Source of the DNA: Sulfurimonas sp. | Lineage (GTDB): Bacteria; Campylobacterota; Campylobacteria; Campylobacterales; Sulfurimonadaceae | Length of the DNA: 12,565 bases | Direction: 5' to 3' | Assembly: GCA_027066935.1 (NCBI GenBank) | Contig: JAMOMX010000184.1 | Coordinates: forward strand, 1 to 12,565 | Shown: positions 5,815-12,565 of the stretch, in pieces | How positions within the stretch are numbered: position 1 is the first letter of the stretch | Layout: each line of letters starts with the position of its first letter | The notes under the pieces: model-generated | What the model was told of the DNA's origin: nothing | Database searches by the model: none | Seen by the model: the letters and a program-made list of their open reading frames with translations, nothing else | Made by a program: the position numbers and the translations under genes

Positions 5815-6681
5815 TTATGGTTTTCTTAATTTTTTTACCTCTTTCAGTTTTAATCCAACTTTTTCGGCTATTGTTTTATCGTCTAATACATCTAGTAAAC
5901 CTATAGCTATGGCTCTTTGTTCTTCTAATTTACCCTCTAACTTGCCTTTTTCAATACCTTTTTCTATACCCTTCTCAATACCCTTTTCAATACCTTTTTC
6001 TATACCCTTCTCAATACCCTTCTCTTCACCCTTTTTATATATCGGATCACTCTCTAAATCTATTACAAATGGCATCTTTATCTCCTTTTGGTTTTTTTCA
6101 TATTGTTCATTTAACTCTGGTCTTAGTTTTAAAAGATAGAAGACTTTTCTTAGGTAATCTTCTCTTGTTTTTGGACTAAAATCTCTTAATTTTTTATTTA
6201 ATCTTTTGAAAAACTTATCTATATCTTTTATATCACATAGCAAGGCTATGATATTATCTGCTATATGATCACTTTTTATAAGTATTTCACAATCAAATTC
6301 TCTTATATCTCTTACTTCGTAATTATACACTAAATTTTTTGTTTTTATTTCATTTTTTATATTTAGTTTTTTCTCTCCTACATATAGAACTAACTGTTGT
6401 GGAAATTGTTTGTATCTTTCGTAGATTAGTGAAGTATATTTTAGCATTCTTATTGGCATATTTTTATCTTCTATTGATTGTATCTCTAAGTGAAAGAGGG
6501 TATCATCTTCTAATCTTGTTAATAGGTCTACTTTTCTCTCTTGTACTTTTGGAAAAGTTATATCTAGTATCTCTTTTATCTCTTTGCCTACTAGGAGTTT
6601 TATGAGTGTTTTTGGGATATCTTGAAAGAGGTCTCTTAGGCTTCTGTCGTATATGAAATTTTCTTTTTGTTCTTTTTTCAT
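5815..6681 (-). CDS. Rpn/YhgA-like PD-(D/E)XK nuclease ('PD-(D/E)XK family transposase')
   Basis: Rpn-type proteins are DNA endonucleases once annotated as putative transposases. They promote RecA-independent recombination, and some act in phage defence. The 288-residue protein has the usual opening (YDRSLRDLFQDIP), then FPKVQERKVDLLTRLED and FHLEIQS, placing the nuclease residues at D52 and E66-x-Q68, and RMLKYTSLIYERYKQFPQQLVLYVG in the second half of the fold. A helical region follows, then seven tetrapeptides (one GEEK, six GIEK; residues 218-245) and a C-terminal helix (IAEKVGLKLKEVKKL) typical of the family. The ATG at 6681 lacks a clear ribosome site; no better in-frame start fits the family N-terminus. 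Length is normal. Confidence 0.9.
   Translation of the reverse strand: MKKEQKENFIYDRSLRDLFQDIPKTLIKLLVGKEIKEILDITFPKVQERKVDLLTRLEDDTLFHLEIQSIEDKNMPIRMLKYTSLIYERYKQFPQQLVLYVGEKKLNIKNEIKTKNLVYNYEVRDIREFDCEILIKSDHIADNIIALLCDIKDIDKFFKRLNKKLRDFSPKTREDYLRKVFYLLKLRPELNEQYEKNQKEIKMPFVIDLESDPIYKKGEEKGIEKGIEKGIEKGIEKGIEKGIEKGKLEGKLEEQRAIAIGLLDVLDDKTIAEKVGLKLKEVKKLRKP
5947..6018 (-). repeat. In-frame 12-bp tandem repeats encoding (GIEK)x6; two 36-bp copies
   Basis: Six 12-base units each encode Gly-Ile-Glu-Lys, and a degenerate seventh (GEEK) lies at 6019-6030. Synonymous differences show a higher order: units at 5947-5982 and 5983-6018 are two 36-base copies that differ only at their first base (35 of 36 identical). 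This implies a recent three-unit duplication. Gain or loss of units keeps the frame, so copy-number change alters linker length rather than switching the gene off. Confidence 0.95.
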
Positions 6682-6794
6682 GAGAAGTATTTTAGCTTAA
6701 TATGGTTTAGAGATTAATATCAAAATAGTTATTGCATCTAAAGAATATTATTTCACAACAAGTCTAATGAAAATAATTTTAATATTTATTAATT

Positions 6795-6800
6795 TATAAA
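6795..6800 (+). promoter_or_regulatory. Possible -10 box for the type I secretion channel gene
   Basis: The 199 bases between the divergent Rpn-like gene and the channel gene are very AT-rich and hold no gene. A TATAAA at 6795-6800 is the best -10 candidate on the plus strand. Transcription would then start near 6807, so the inverted repeat at 6817-6846 would lie just inside the transcript. AT richness makes chance matches common. Confidence 0.3.
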
Positions 6801-6816
6801 ACTATTTTAAGAAAAT

Positions 6817-6846
6817 GAGTACATTACAAGTTAAAACAATGTACTC
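6817..6846. promoter_or_regulatory. Perfect 9-bp inverted repeat upstream of the secretion channel gene
   Basis: GAGTACATT (6817-6825) and AATGTACTC (6838-6846) are exact reverse complements separated by 12 bases. The repeat ends 34 bases before the chosen start codon. It has no following T-run on either strand, so it does not look like a terminator. A dimeric regulator site or a leader hairpin are the two reasonable readings. Confidence 0.6.
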
Positions 6847-6869
6847 TCTTTGACTGATTATCTTTGTGG

Positions 6870-6875
6870 TTGGAG
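6870..6875 (+). promoter_or_regulatory. Ribosome binding site that fixes the channel gene start
   Basis: TTGGAG ends 5 bases before the GTG at 6881. The longer frame from GTG 6866 has this site inside it and no ribosome site of its own, so 6881 is preferred. The resulting protein starts MRYIVLVTFFSLCLYA, a compact signal peptide. Confidence 0.6.
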
Positions 6876-6880
6876 TGTTT

Positions 6881-8428
6881 GTGCGGTATATTGTTTTAGT
6901 GACTTTTTTCTCTTTATGTTTATATGCAGACAGTTTTGATGATATTCCAGAGTATTCTGTTGTATTGGAAAAAATTGAAGCAATTGGTAATGGTGATGTA
7001 GTGCAAGATGCAGTCTATCAAGAGAAGACTGCTGAAGGTTCTTTAGAAATTATGCAAGATAGTGATGTTTTACATAGTTATCCAGATGCTGAGATTATTG
7101 AAATTTCTGAAACGATTGAAGTTTCTGATGATGAGTCGGTAGGTGAAGTTAAAATTATTAAGTATATGTATGATGAACAGATACAAAAAGAGGAGATATC
7201 AAATAGTGCTAAAGTTGATATAAGTTTTTGGAATTTGTTAGATGATGCACTAATGAGTTCTGCTAAAATAATTCTTAAAAAACATGATGTAAAATTTACT
7301 GAGGCAAATGTAGATATTGTTAAAAATGAGTACTATCCAAAAATATCATTAAATTATGATCATGAATATTATCATGGTTATTCAAGAACTTCTACTGCAA
7401 ATATAGGAGGAGCTAGTTATCCTAGTTCTTCAGATTATAGAAACTCACTTTATATAAATTTTGATTATGAGCTTTATAGATTTGGGGCTACGGGTTTAAA
7501 AGCTAAATTGGCTCAATCAGATGTTGAGATAGTAAAAAGTGAGTTAAGTTTAGAGAAAGAAAGTATATCTAAAGAGCTTCTTTATAGTTATACTAGTGCA
7601 TTAAAAGCACAAGAGCATATTATTCATAAAATGAAAATTTTATCTCTGCAAAACAGTCTTTTTGATGGTAGCAGAAGGCTTTATGAAGTAGGAAAGATAG
7701 CAAAAACAGACTTAATACAAAAAAAGATATCTATTATAAATCTTGAAAAAGAGATAGTACAGCAGAGACTTAACAAGATGGAAGCACTTAAAAATATCGA
7801 AATTTTAACTACTATTTCATTAGATAGTGAAGCATCTAAACTTGATATGTTAGAGCCTAAAAAAACTAAACCACTTGCTTACGAGCAGAGTATGAGAGCT
7901 AAAAATTTAAAATTACAGTTGAAGAAAAAGTTAAAAGAGATAGAACTTCTTAGAAAAGATCATCTCCCAGCACTATATGTGAGTGGTGAATATAGACTTT
8001 ATGGCTCTGATAAAGATAGTTTATCTAGAGCCTTAAGAGAGTTAGAGAGAAATAATTGGCGTTTTGGTATAAAAGTCAAATGGACTATATTTGATGGATC
8101 TAAGACCGATAAAGTAGTTGAACAGGCAAAAATAGAGGTAGAGAAGCTTATTGAGCAGTATAGGTATGAGAAGTTAGATTTTATAGCTAAAGAGCAAAAG
8201 AGAGAACTTTTAAAAGAGTCAATTGATAAGATATTAAGAGAGGAGGGTAGGCTTATTGGTGAGTATGGTGAACAAAAAGAGATGCTTACTCGCCTTGAAG
8301 CTGTAGGCAAAGTAAGTTCTATGCGGATTTTTGAAGTTGAGATGGAGAGAATTAAAATAGAGTTGGATTTTAGATTAAAGGTGATCGATAAAGTTTATGA
8401 AGAAATTATGAGTGAATTAGTAAGTTAA
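6881..8428 (+). CDS. TolC-family outer-membrane channel of a type I secretion system
   Basis: This would form the trimeric tunnel that carries T1SS substrates through the periplasm and outer membrane. From GTG 6881 it is 515 residues (520 from GTG 6866). A signal peptide ends at LCLYA. About 95 acidic residues follow (for example DSFDDIPEYSVVLEKIEAIG and SETIEVSDDESVGEV) that are not part of the TolC fold. Then the two outer-membrane efflux repeats begin: SFWNLLDDALMSSAKIILKKHD with EYYPKISLNYDHEYYHG (helix, then first beta segment), DYRNSLYINFDYELYRFG, long helices, KDHLPALYVSGEYRLYG and WRFGIKVKWTIFDGSKTD for the second repeat, and a final helix. It leads the cluster, 141 bases before the exporter gene on the same strand. 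The acidic extension is unusual. Confidence 0.9.
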   Translation: MRYIVLVTFFSLCLYADSFDDIPEYSVVLEKIEAIGNGDVVQDAVYQEKTAEGSLEIMQDSDVLHSYPDAEIIEISETIEVSDDESVGEVKIIKYMYDEQIQKEEISNSAKVDISFWNLLDDALMSSAKIILKKHDVKFTEANVDIVKNEYYPKISLNYDHEYYHGYSRTSTANIGGASYPSSSDYRNSLYINFDYELYRFGATGLKAKLAQSDVEIVKSELSLEKESISKELLYSYTSALKAQEHIIHKMKILSLQNSLFDGSRRLYEVGKIAKTDLIQKKISIINLEKEIVQQRLNKMEALKNIEILTTISLDSEASKLDMLEPKKTKPLAYEQSMRAKNLKLQLKKKLKEIELLRKDHLPALYVSGEYRLYGSDKDSLSRALRELERNNWRFGIKVKWTIFDGSKTDKVVEQAKIEVEKLIEQYRYEKLDFIAKEQKRELLKESIDKILREEGRLIGEYGEQKEMLTRLEAVGKVSSMRIFEVEMERIKIELDFRLKVIDKVYEEIMSELVS

Positions 8429-8569
8429 AAGTTTAATATATTTAAAAATTTATTAAAATAATTAAAATAATTTGTATTTTTAAGTTTAAAAAAGATATTC
8501 TACTGTAATTTAAATATAAAGAGTAAAAAAGTTGACTAATTACCATATAATCTTTAAGAGATACAAATC
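8429..8569 (+). promoter_or_regulatory. AT-rich gap with probable promoter for exporter and adaptor genes
   Basis: The 141 bases between channel and exporter genes are almost pure A/T up to about 8500. A TATAAT at 8546-8551 lies 18 bases before the exporter ATG, with a weak AAGAGA ribosome site between. A TTGACT at 8532-8537 looks like a -35 but is only 8 bases from the -10, too close to pair with it. The gap suggests the last two genes can be transcribed independently of the channel gene. No terminator is seen. Confidence 0.45.
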
Positions 8570-10675
8570 ATGCATACAGCATTAATTGCACTTGAGATTG
8601 CTGGTAGTTTAAATAGAGTTGCGATAGATAGTAGAGCAATCGCAAAAGAGTATGCATTAGAAGATGGTGTTGAGCCAAGTATTGAAGAGTTGACAAGAAT
8701 TGCTAAAAAGCAGAGCTTTCGAGCTTCAATTAAAAAACTATCATTAGAAAAATTAGTCGAAAACTACCCAATGCCACTTATTACCCAGATGAAAGATAAA
8801 ACATTTATCTCTATTTTACAAGTAAATAAAGATGCAAAAGAGTTATTGATATTTAATCCTGTTGATAAAAAAACAGTTACAGTTACATATGAAGAGTTTC
8901 ATAAGAATTTCAATGGTAAAACAATTGTTCTTAAACATCGCATGCTTTCTCAGCAGGTTAGATTTGGTTTTGGATGGTTTTTAGATCAGATATTACAGTA
9001 TAAAAAAGTGATTGCTGAAGTATTAATGGCTTCATTTGTTATACAGCTTTTTGGTTTGGTAACCCCACTTTTTACACAGGTAATTCTTGATAAAGTACTT
9101 GTTCATCACTCTATGACAACTTTGGATGTTTTGGCGGTTGCATTTTTGGCGGTAACTCTGTTTGATTTTTTACTTAATCTTATGCGAAACTATGTTTTTG
9201 TTCATACAACATCTAAAATTGATGCAAAACTTGGATCAAAGCTATTTCATCATCTTCTCTCTTTGCCATTTGTCTATTTTCAAAGTCGAAAAGTTGGTAA
9301 TATTATAGCTCGTGTTCGTGAACTTGATCAAATTCGTGCCTTTATCGCAAATAAATCCATAACTGTACTTTTAGATATACTATTTAGCTTTGTATTTGTA
9401 GCTGTTATGTTTCTATATAGTACACAACTTACACTCATCGCACTTGGGTTTGTTTCTGTTATAGCTACTATCTATTTTTTCACTACTCCAAATCTTAGGC
9501 GAAAGCTTGAAGAGAAATTTCATATGGGTGCTGAATCAAATGCCTTTTTAGTTGAATCAGTTACTGGAGCTGAAACTATAAAATCATTAGCACTTGAAGG
9601 TGCTATGCAAAAGCGTTGGGAAGATAAATTAGCAAATTATGTTGAAGCAAGTTTTAAGCTTAGCAATCTTGGATTTACACTAGGTGGTTTTTCTGCAATG
9701 CTTCAAAAACTTATGACTATCTGTATACTCTATTTTGGAGTAAAGCTAGTTATAAACAATGAACTTACAGTTGGTCAATTAATCGCATTTCAAATGTTTG
9801 CTAATCAATTTTCAGCTCCAATACTAAGGCTTGTAAATCTCTGGAATGAGTTTCAGCAAACACTAATATCAGTTGATAAATTAGGAGATATTTTAAACTC
9901 TCCACCAGAAAAAAGTGGTGATAAAGCAATTACACTTGATAAAATAAAAGGTGAAATTGTCTTTAAAAATGTAGGATTTTCTTATAATCCAAATGCATCT
10001 AATGTAATTAATGATTTAACATTTAGCATAAAAGCTGGCATGAGTGTAGGTATTATTGGGAGAAGTGGAAGTGGTAAGAGTACGGTGACAAAACTTATGC
10101 AGAGGCTTTATATTCCTAGTGAAGGTGTTATTTATGTTGATGGTGTTGATATTAGACATTTTGATCCAAAATGGTTTCGCCACCATATAGGTGTGGTACT
10201 TCAAGAAAATTTTCTTTTTGCTGGTACAATAAAGGAGAATATATCCTTAGCAAAACCAGATGCTTCAATGGATCAGATTATCGCAGTTGCTAGAGTTTCT
10301 GGAGCAGATAGTTTTATAACTGAACTTTCAGAGGGTTATGATACAGAGGTTGGTGAGAGAGGAGCATCACTCTCAGGTGGACAAAAACAGAGAATTGCAA
10401 TCGCTAGAGCACTCATCACAAATCCAAAAATCCTTATTTTTGATGAGGCGACTTCTGCACTTGATTATGAGTCAGAAAAAATTATAAATCAAAATCTTAA
10501 AAAAATAAAAGAGGGAAGAACAACAATTATAATTGCCCATCGTTTATCAACTGTAAAAGAGTGTGATGTCATCATAGCACTTGATAAAGGAAAGATTGTA
10601 GAGGCTGGAAAACACGAAGAGTTAATAGCAAAAAAAGGGTATTACCATCATCTATATACCCAACAAGAAGTATAG
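8570..10675 (+). CDS. Type I secretion ABC exporter with C39-like domain (HlyB/LapB type)
   Basis: This is the inner-membrane ATPase that recognises and drives export of the unfolded substrate. At 701 residues it matches the HlyB length class. Residues 1 to about 125 form a C39 peptidase-like domain, but the catalytic cysteine motif is absent (ALIALEIAGSLNRVAID at that position), so it should bind substrate rather than cut a leader. Residues about 150-430 are the six-helix membrane domain (QLFGLVTPLFTQVILDKVLVH is a family hallmark). The nucleotide-binding domain has Walker A G497-RSGSGKST, Q-loop VVLQENFLF, signature LSGGQ at 601-605, Walker B ILIFDE at 621-626 and H-loop histidine 657, all intact. 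A C39-like domain without cysteine is typical of exporters of RTX toxins and giant RTX adhesins. The adaptor gene follows with no gap. Confidence 0.95.
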   Translation: MHTALIALEIAGSLNRVAIDSRAIAKEYALEDGVEPSIEELTRIAKKQSFRASIKKLSLEKLVENYPMPLITQMKDKTFISILQVNKDAKELLIFNPVDKKTVTVTYEEFHKNFNGKTIVLKHRMLSQQVRFGFGWFLDQILQYKKVIAEVLMASFVIQLFGLVTPLFTQVILDKVLVHHSMTTLDVLAVAFLAVTLFDFLLNLMRNYVFVHTTSKIDAKLGSKLFHHLLSLPFVYFQSRKVGNIIARVRELDQIRAFIANKSITVLLDILFSFVFVAVMFLYSTQLTLIALGFVSVIATIYFFTTPNLRRKLEEKFHMGAESNAFLVESVTGAETIKSLALEGAMQKRWEDKLANYVEASFKLSNLGFTLGGFSAMLQKLMTICILYFGVKLVINNELTVGQLIAFQMFANQFSAPILRLVNLWNEFQQTLISVDKLGDILNSPPEKSGDKAITLDKIKGEIVFKNVGFSYNPNASNVINDLTFSIKAGMSVGIIGRSGSGKSTVTKLMQRLYIPSEGVIYVDGVDIRHFDPKWFRHHIGVVLQENFLFAGTIKENISLAKPDASMDQIIAVARVSGADSFITELSEGYDTEVGERGASLSGGQKQRIAIARALITNPKILIFDEATSALDYESEKIINQNLKKIKEGRTTIIIAHRLSTVKECDVIIALDKGKIVEAGKHEELIAKKGYYHHLYTQQEV

Positions 10676-12001
10676 ATGGAATTTGAAGATCATAACACTA
10701 AATCTATAAAAGATAAAAGTAGGTTTAAACCACATTTAGTTGAGATAGAAGATGAGCCTATCAGTCCTCTTGGTAGAAAGATTTTATGGACAATTTTAAT
10801 TTTTATGGCTATTGCTGTGGCTTGGCTTTTTATAGGAAAAACAGATGTAGTTATAAGTGCAAGGAGTGAAGCTATTCCTATTGGAAATGTAAAAACTTTA
10901 CAATCTTTAATAGGTGGCTCTGTAAAAAAAATATTTGTTAAAGAGGGTGATTCTATATCTAAAGGGGCTCCTTTGATAGAGATAGATCCAACTGTAGAAG
11001 AGACAAATATCGAAGCTAAAAGACGGACTTTAACTATCTTAGAGCTTGAAACTAAAAAGTTAGAATCACTTATACATGGGAGAGAATTTTTAACAGATCC
11101 AAATATTGACCCAAATATTACAGGAATTATAGAGGGAATGTATAGAAGTGAAAAGGAGATGATAAGTGAAGAGCGTGCAAGAATTGATGAGCAAATAAAT
11201 CAGGTAAATGAAGAGATAAATGCAATAAAAGTTGATAAAAATAGAGCATATGGACTCTATAATATGGGATTAAAAGAACAAAAAAGACTTAAAACTGTTT
11301 TAGACATTATCGCTAAAGATGAGTATTATAAAGTTCAAAAGGAGAATTTATCACTAAAAAACGAGATGAATAGAAAATCCTATGAGATAAGAAGATTAAA
11401 AGAGCAGTTAAATGAGTTTCAAAGACAGAAGACTCTTGTAGTTAAAAATTTTCAAAGCAAACTTTACAATAATTTAACTCAAAAGCAGAAAGAACTTTTA
11501 GCACTTAAATCTGAGATTGATACGATTGATTTTAAAAAACAAAAACAGGTGATTACCTCTTCTGTTGATGGAATTGTTGGAAAAATAGCGATAAATACTA
11601 TCGGAGCTGTTGTCTCACCTGCTGAGAAGCTTATGACTATAATCCCCAAAGATGTACCAATACAGTTAAAATCGATTGTGGCAAATAAAGATATAGGGTT
11701 TATTCATCTAGGTATGGATGTTGCTATAAAAATAGATACATTTAGTTATCAAAGATATGGCTTTTTAGATGGAAAGGTGAAACGAATCTCTTCAAATGCA
11801 ATTATGGATGAAAAATTAGGGCTAGTTTATGAGGTATTTGTAGAGTTACAACAGACATATCTGATGGTTGAAGAAGAGAAACGATACATACTTCCTGGCA
11901 TGAGTGCAACAGCTGAACTCAAGGTAGGAGAGAGAAGAATTATTGAGTTTTTTATCTACCCATTAACTCAATATTATGACGAGGGAATTAGTGTTAGATA
12001 A
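10676..12001 (+). CDS. HlyD-family membrane fusion protein (type I secretion adaptor)
   Basis: This periplasmic adaptor links the ABC exporter to the TolC-type channel. The 441-residue protein has a cytoplasmic N-terminus of about 35 residues, one membrane helix (about 36-53, ILWTILIFMAIAVAWLFI), and a lipoyl-like hairpin half (LQSLIGGSVKKIFVKEGDSI). A long coiled coil spans about 110-285 and is rich in E, K, Q and N. The second lipoyl half (SSVDGIVGKIAINTIGAVVSP) and a beta-barrel end in the family signature GMSATAELKVGERRIIEFF. Its ATG immediately follows the TAG stop of the exporter gene, so the two are translationally coupled. The 3' end overlaps convergent murF by 8 bases. It looks complete and matches the usual size. 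Confidence 0.95.
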   Translation: MEFEDHNTKSIKDKSRFKPHLVEIEDEPISPLGRKILWTILIFMAIAVAWLFIGKTDVVISARSEAIPIGNVKTLQSLIGGSVKKIFVKEGDSISKGAPLIEIDPTVEETNIEAKRRTLTILELETKKLESLIHGREFLTDPNIDPNITGIIEGMYRSEKEMISEERARIDEQINQVNEEINAIKVDKNRAYGLYNMGLKEQKRLKTVLDIIAKDEYYKVQKENLSLKNEMNRKSYEIRRLKEQLNEFQRQKTLVVKNFQSKLYNNLTQKQKELLALKSEIDTIDFKKQKQVITSSVDGIVGKIAINTIGAVVSPAEKLMTIIPKDVPIQLKSIVANKDIGFIHLGMDVAIKIDTFSYQRYGFLDGKVKRISSNAIMDEKLGLVYEVFVELQQTYLMVEEEKRYILPGMSATAELKVGERRIIEFFIYPLTQYYDEGISVR

Positions 12002-12565
12002 ATGTCGGTGCATCATTAGAAAAAAGTACCAAATCTCCTGGCAGAGTCTCTTCAGCTAAAGTCTCTTCAAGTTTTGCTTTATCTGTTAAAAGTATCTTTT
12101 TTGCCTTTTTAATATTTTCATACAAAACAGTTGCATTTACCTTTCCTGTGATAATCACTGTGTCAAATATCTCATCAATCTTTTTAGCTAATTTTATATT
12201 GCTCTCACAATCACTCTCAATTACCCCTGGAGTAATAATGACTTTTTTACCTTTATAAGTTTTGCATAACTCATATGAGCTTAGCATACCTTCTAAGTTT
12301 CCATTAAAACTATCATCAATAATCAATTTTCCAGCCACTTCCATCTTTTGTAGTCTGTGTTCTACCTGTTTTAGATTTTCTATGGATTTTTTTATATCTT
12401 CTATTTTTATACCAAGTTTGTTAGCTACAAAGATAGAGACAGCAAGATTTATAGCATTAAACTCTCCTAAAAGAGGTGTTTTAAAGTGGTGTATCTGATT
12501 TTGAATCTCTAAATCAAACTCTAATCCATCTAATGTTGCTTTGATATTTTTTATATTATCTCCAA
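11994..12565 (-). CDS. murF: MurF, UDP-MurNAc-tripeptide--D-Ala-D-Ala ligase, C-terminal part
   Basis: MurF adds D-Ala-D-Ala to the peptidoglycan precursor in the cytoplasm. About 190 C-terminal residues are visible, and the 5' part lies beyond the window. The frame is open from the edge, so the internal ATG at 12344 is not the true start. Landmarks are the end of the central ATPase domain (HHFKTPLLGEFNAINLAVSI), then VEHRLQKMEV and LIIDDSFNGNLEGML, the conserved Mur-ligase linker. KKVIITPGVIE in the C-terminal domain and the ending GDLVLFSNDAP follow. The FNGN and HRLQ forms resemble epsilonproteobacterial MurF. It is a housekeeping gene on the opposite strand from the secretion genes and marks the edge of the accessory region. 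Confidence 0.93.
   Translation of the reverse strand, partial: GDNIKNIKATLDGLEFDLEIQNQIHHFKTPLLGEFNAINLAVSIFVANKLGIKIEDIKKSIENLKQVEHRLQKMEVAGKLIIDDSFNGNLEGMLSSYELCKTYKGKKVIITPGVIESDCESNIKLAKKIDEIFDTVIITGKVNATVLYENIKKAKKILLTDKAKLEETLAEETLPGDLVLFSNDAPTFI

Noticed and set aside
5947..6030. CRISPR-like short repeats
   Set aside because: The units are 12 bases with no spacers and encode GIEK in frame.
5738..6139. Plus-strand frame rich in SIPF repeats
   Set aside because: It is the antisense shadow of the 12-bp repeat array and C-terminus of the Rpn-like gene; its composition is an artefact.
6339..6605. Plus-strand leucine-rich 88-codon frame
   Set aside because: It is antisense to the Rpn-like nuclease fold; the leucine and phenylalanine come from A-rich codons on the other strand.
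6866..6880. Upstream GTG start for the channel gene
   Set aside because: It is in frame but has no ribosome site of its own, whereas GTG 6881 has TTGGAG 5 bases upstream and gives a cleaner signal peptide.
7999..8310. Minus-strand serine-rich frame of 103 codons
   Set aside because: It lies wholly within the channel gene and has shadow-frame composition.
8532..8551. Classical -35/-10 promoter from TTGACT and TATAAT
   Set aside because: The two boxes are 8 bases apart instead of about 17; only the -10 is kept.
12262..12498. Plus-strand 78-codon frame
   Set aside because: It is antisense to the well-supported murF frame.

Overview
The window is a low-GC stretch from a Gram-negative bacterium, most likely a Campylobacterota member (Sulfurimonas/Sulfurovum/Arcobacter-like). 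The clues are AT-rich coding throughout, a MurF whose visible motifs resemble those of epsilonproteobacteria, isolated TATAAT -10 boxes without clear -35 boxes, and a complete type I secretion system (T1SS). Genus cannot be fixed from sequence alone.

Positions 1-5180 are an accessory 'graveyard' of mobile elements, broken secreted-protein genes and toxin-antitoxin (TA) modules. From the left: an IS256-family insertion sequence running off the window (1 to about 585, minus strand); a C-terminal fragment of an RTX/EF-hand calcium-binding secreted protein (copy A, 661-1756); the 3' end of a group II intron (1757-2515, plus strand) that has lost its 5' part but keeps a canonical domain V, domain VI and 3' splice site; a BrnT/BrnA TA operon whose last stop codon lies 2 bases from the intron end; a second, about 90% identical RTX fragment truncated differently (copy B, 3035-4237); and a MntA/HepT TA operon (4282-4936). 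A decayed third scrap of the same RTX family may lie at 5051-5104.

Positions 5180-6681 hold two minus-strand genes: a 2-oxoglutarate/Fe(II) oxygenase of prolyl-4-hydroxylase type, and an Rpn/YhgA-like PD-(D/E)XK nuclease. The nuclease gene carries an in-frame 12-bp tandem repeat array that is itself a nearly perfect 36-bp duplication.

Positions 6881-12001 (plus strand) encode a T1SS: a TolC-type outer-membrane channel with an unusual acidic N-terminal extension, an HlyB/LapB-type ABC exporter with a degenerate (cysteine-less) C39-like domain, and an HlyD-type adaptor. The exporter and adaptor genes abut exactly. A perfect 9-bp inverted repeat lies upstream of the channel gene. No intact T1SS substrate is present, but both RTX fragments belong to families exported by T1SS, so the system probably served, or still serves, a relative of these proteins encoded elsewhere. 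The window ends in the convergent 3' part of murF, a core cell-wall gene that overlaps the adaptor gene by 8 bases and marks a return to conserved chromosome.
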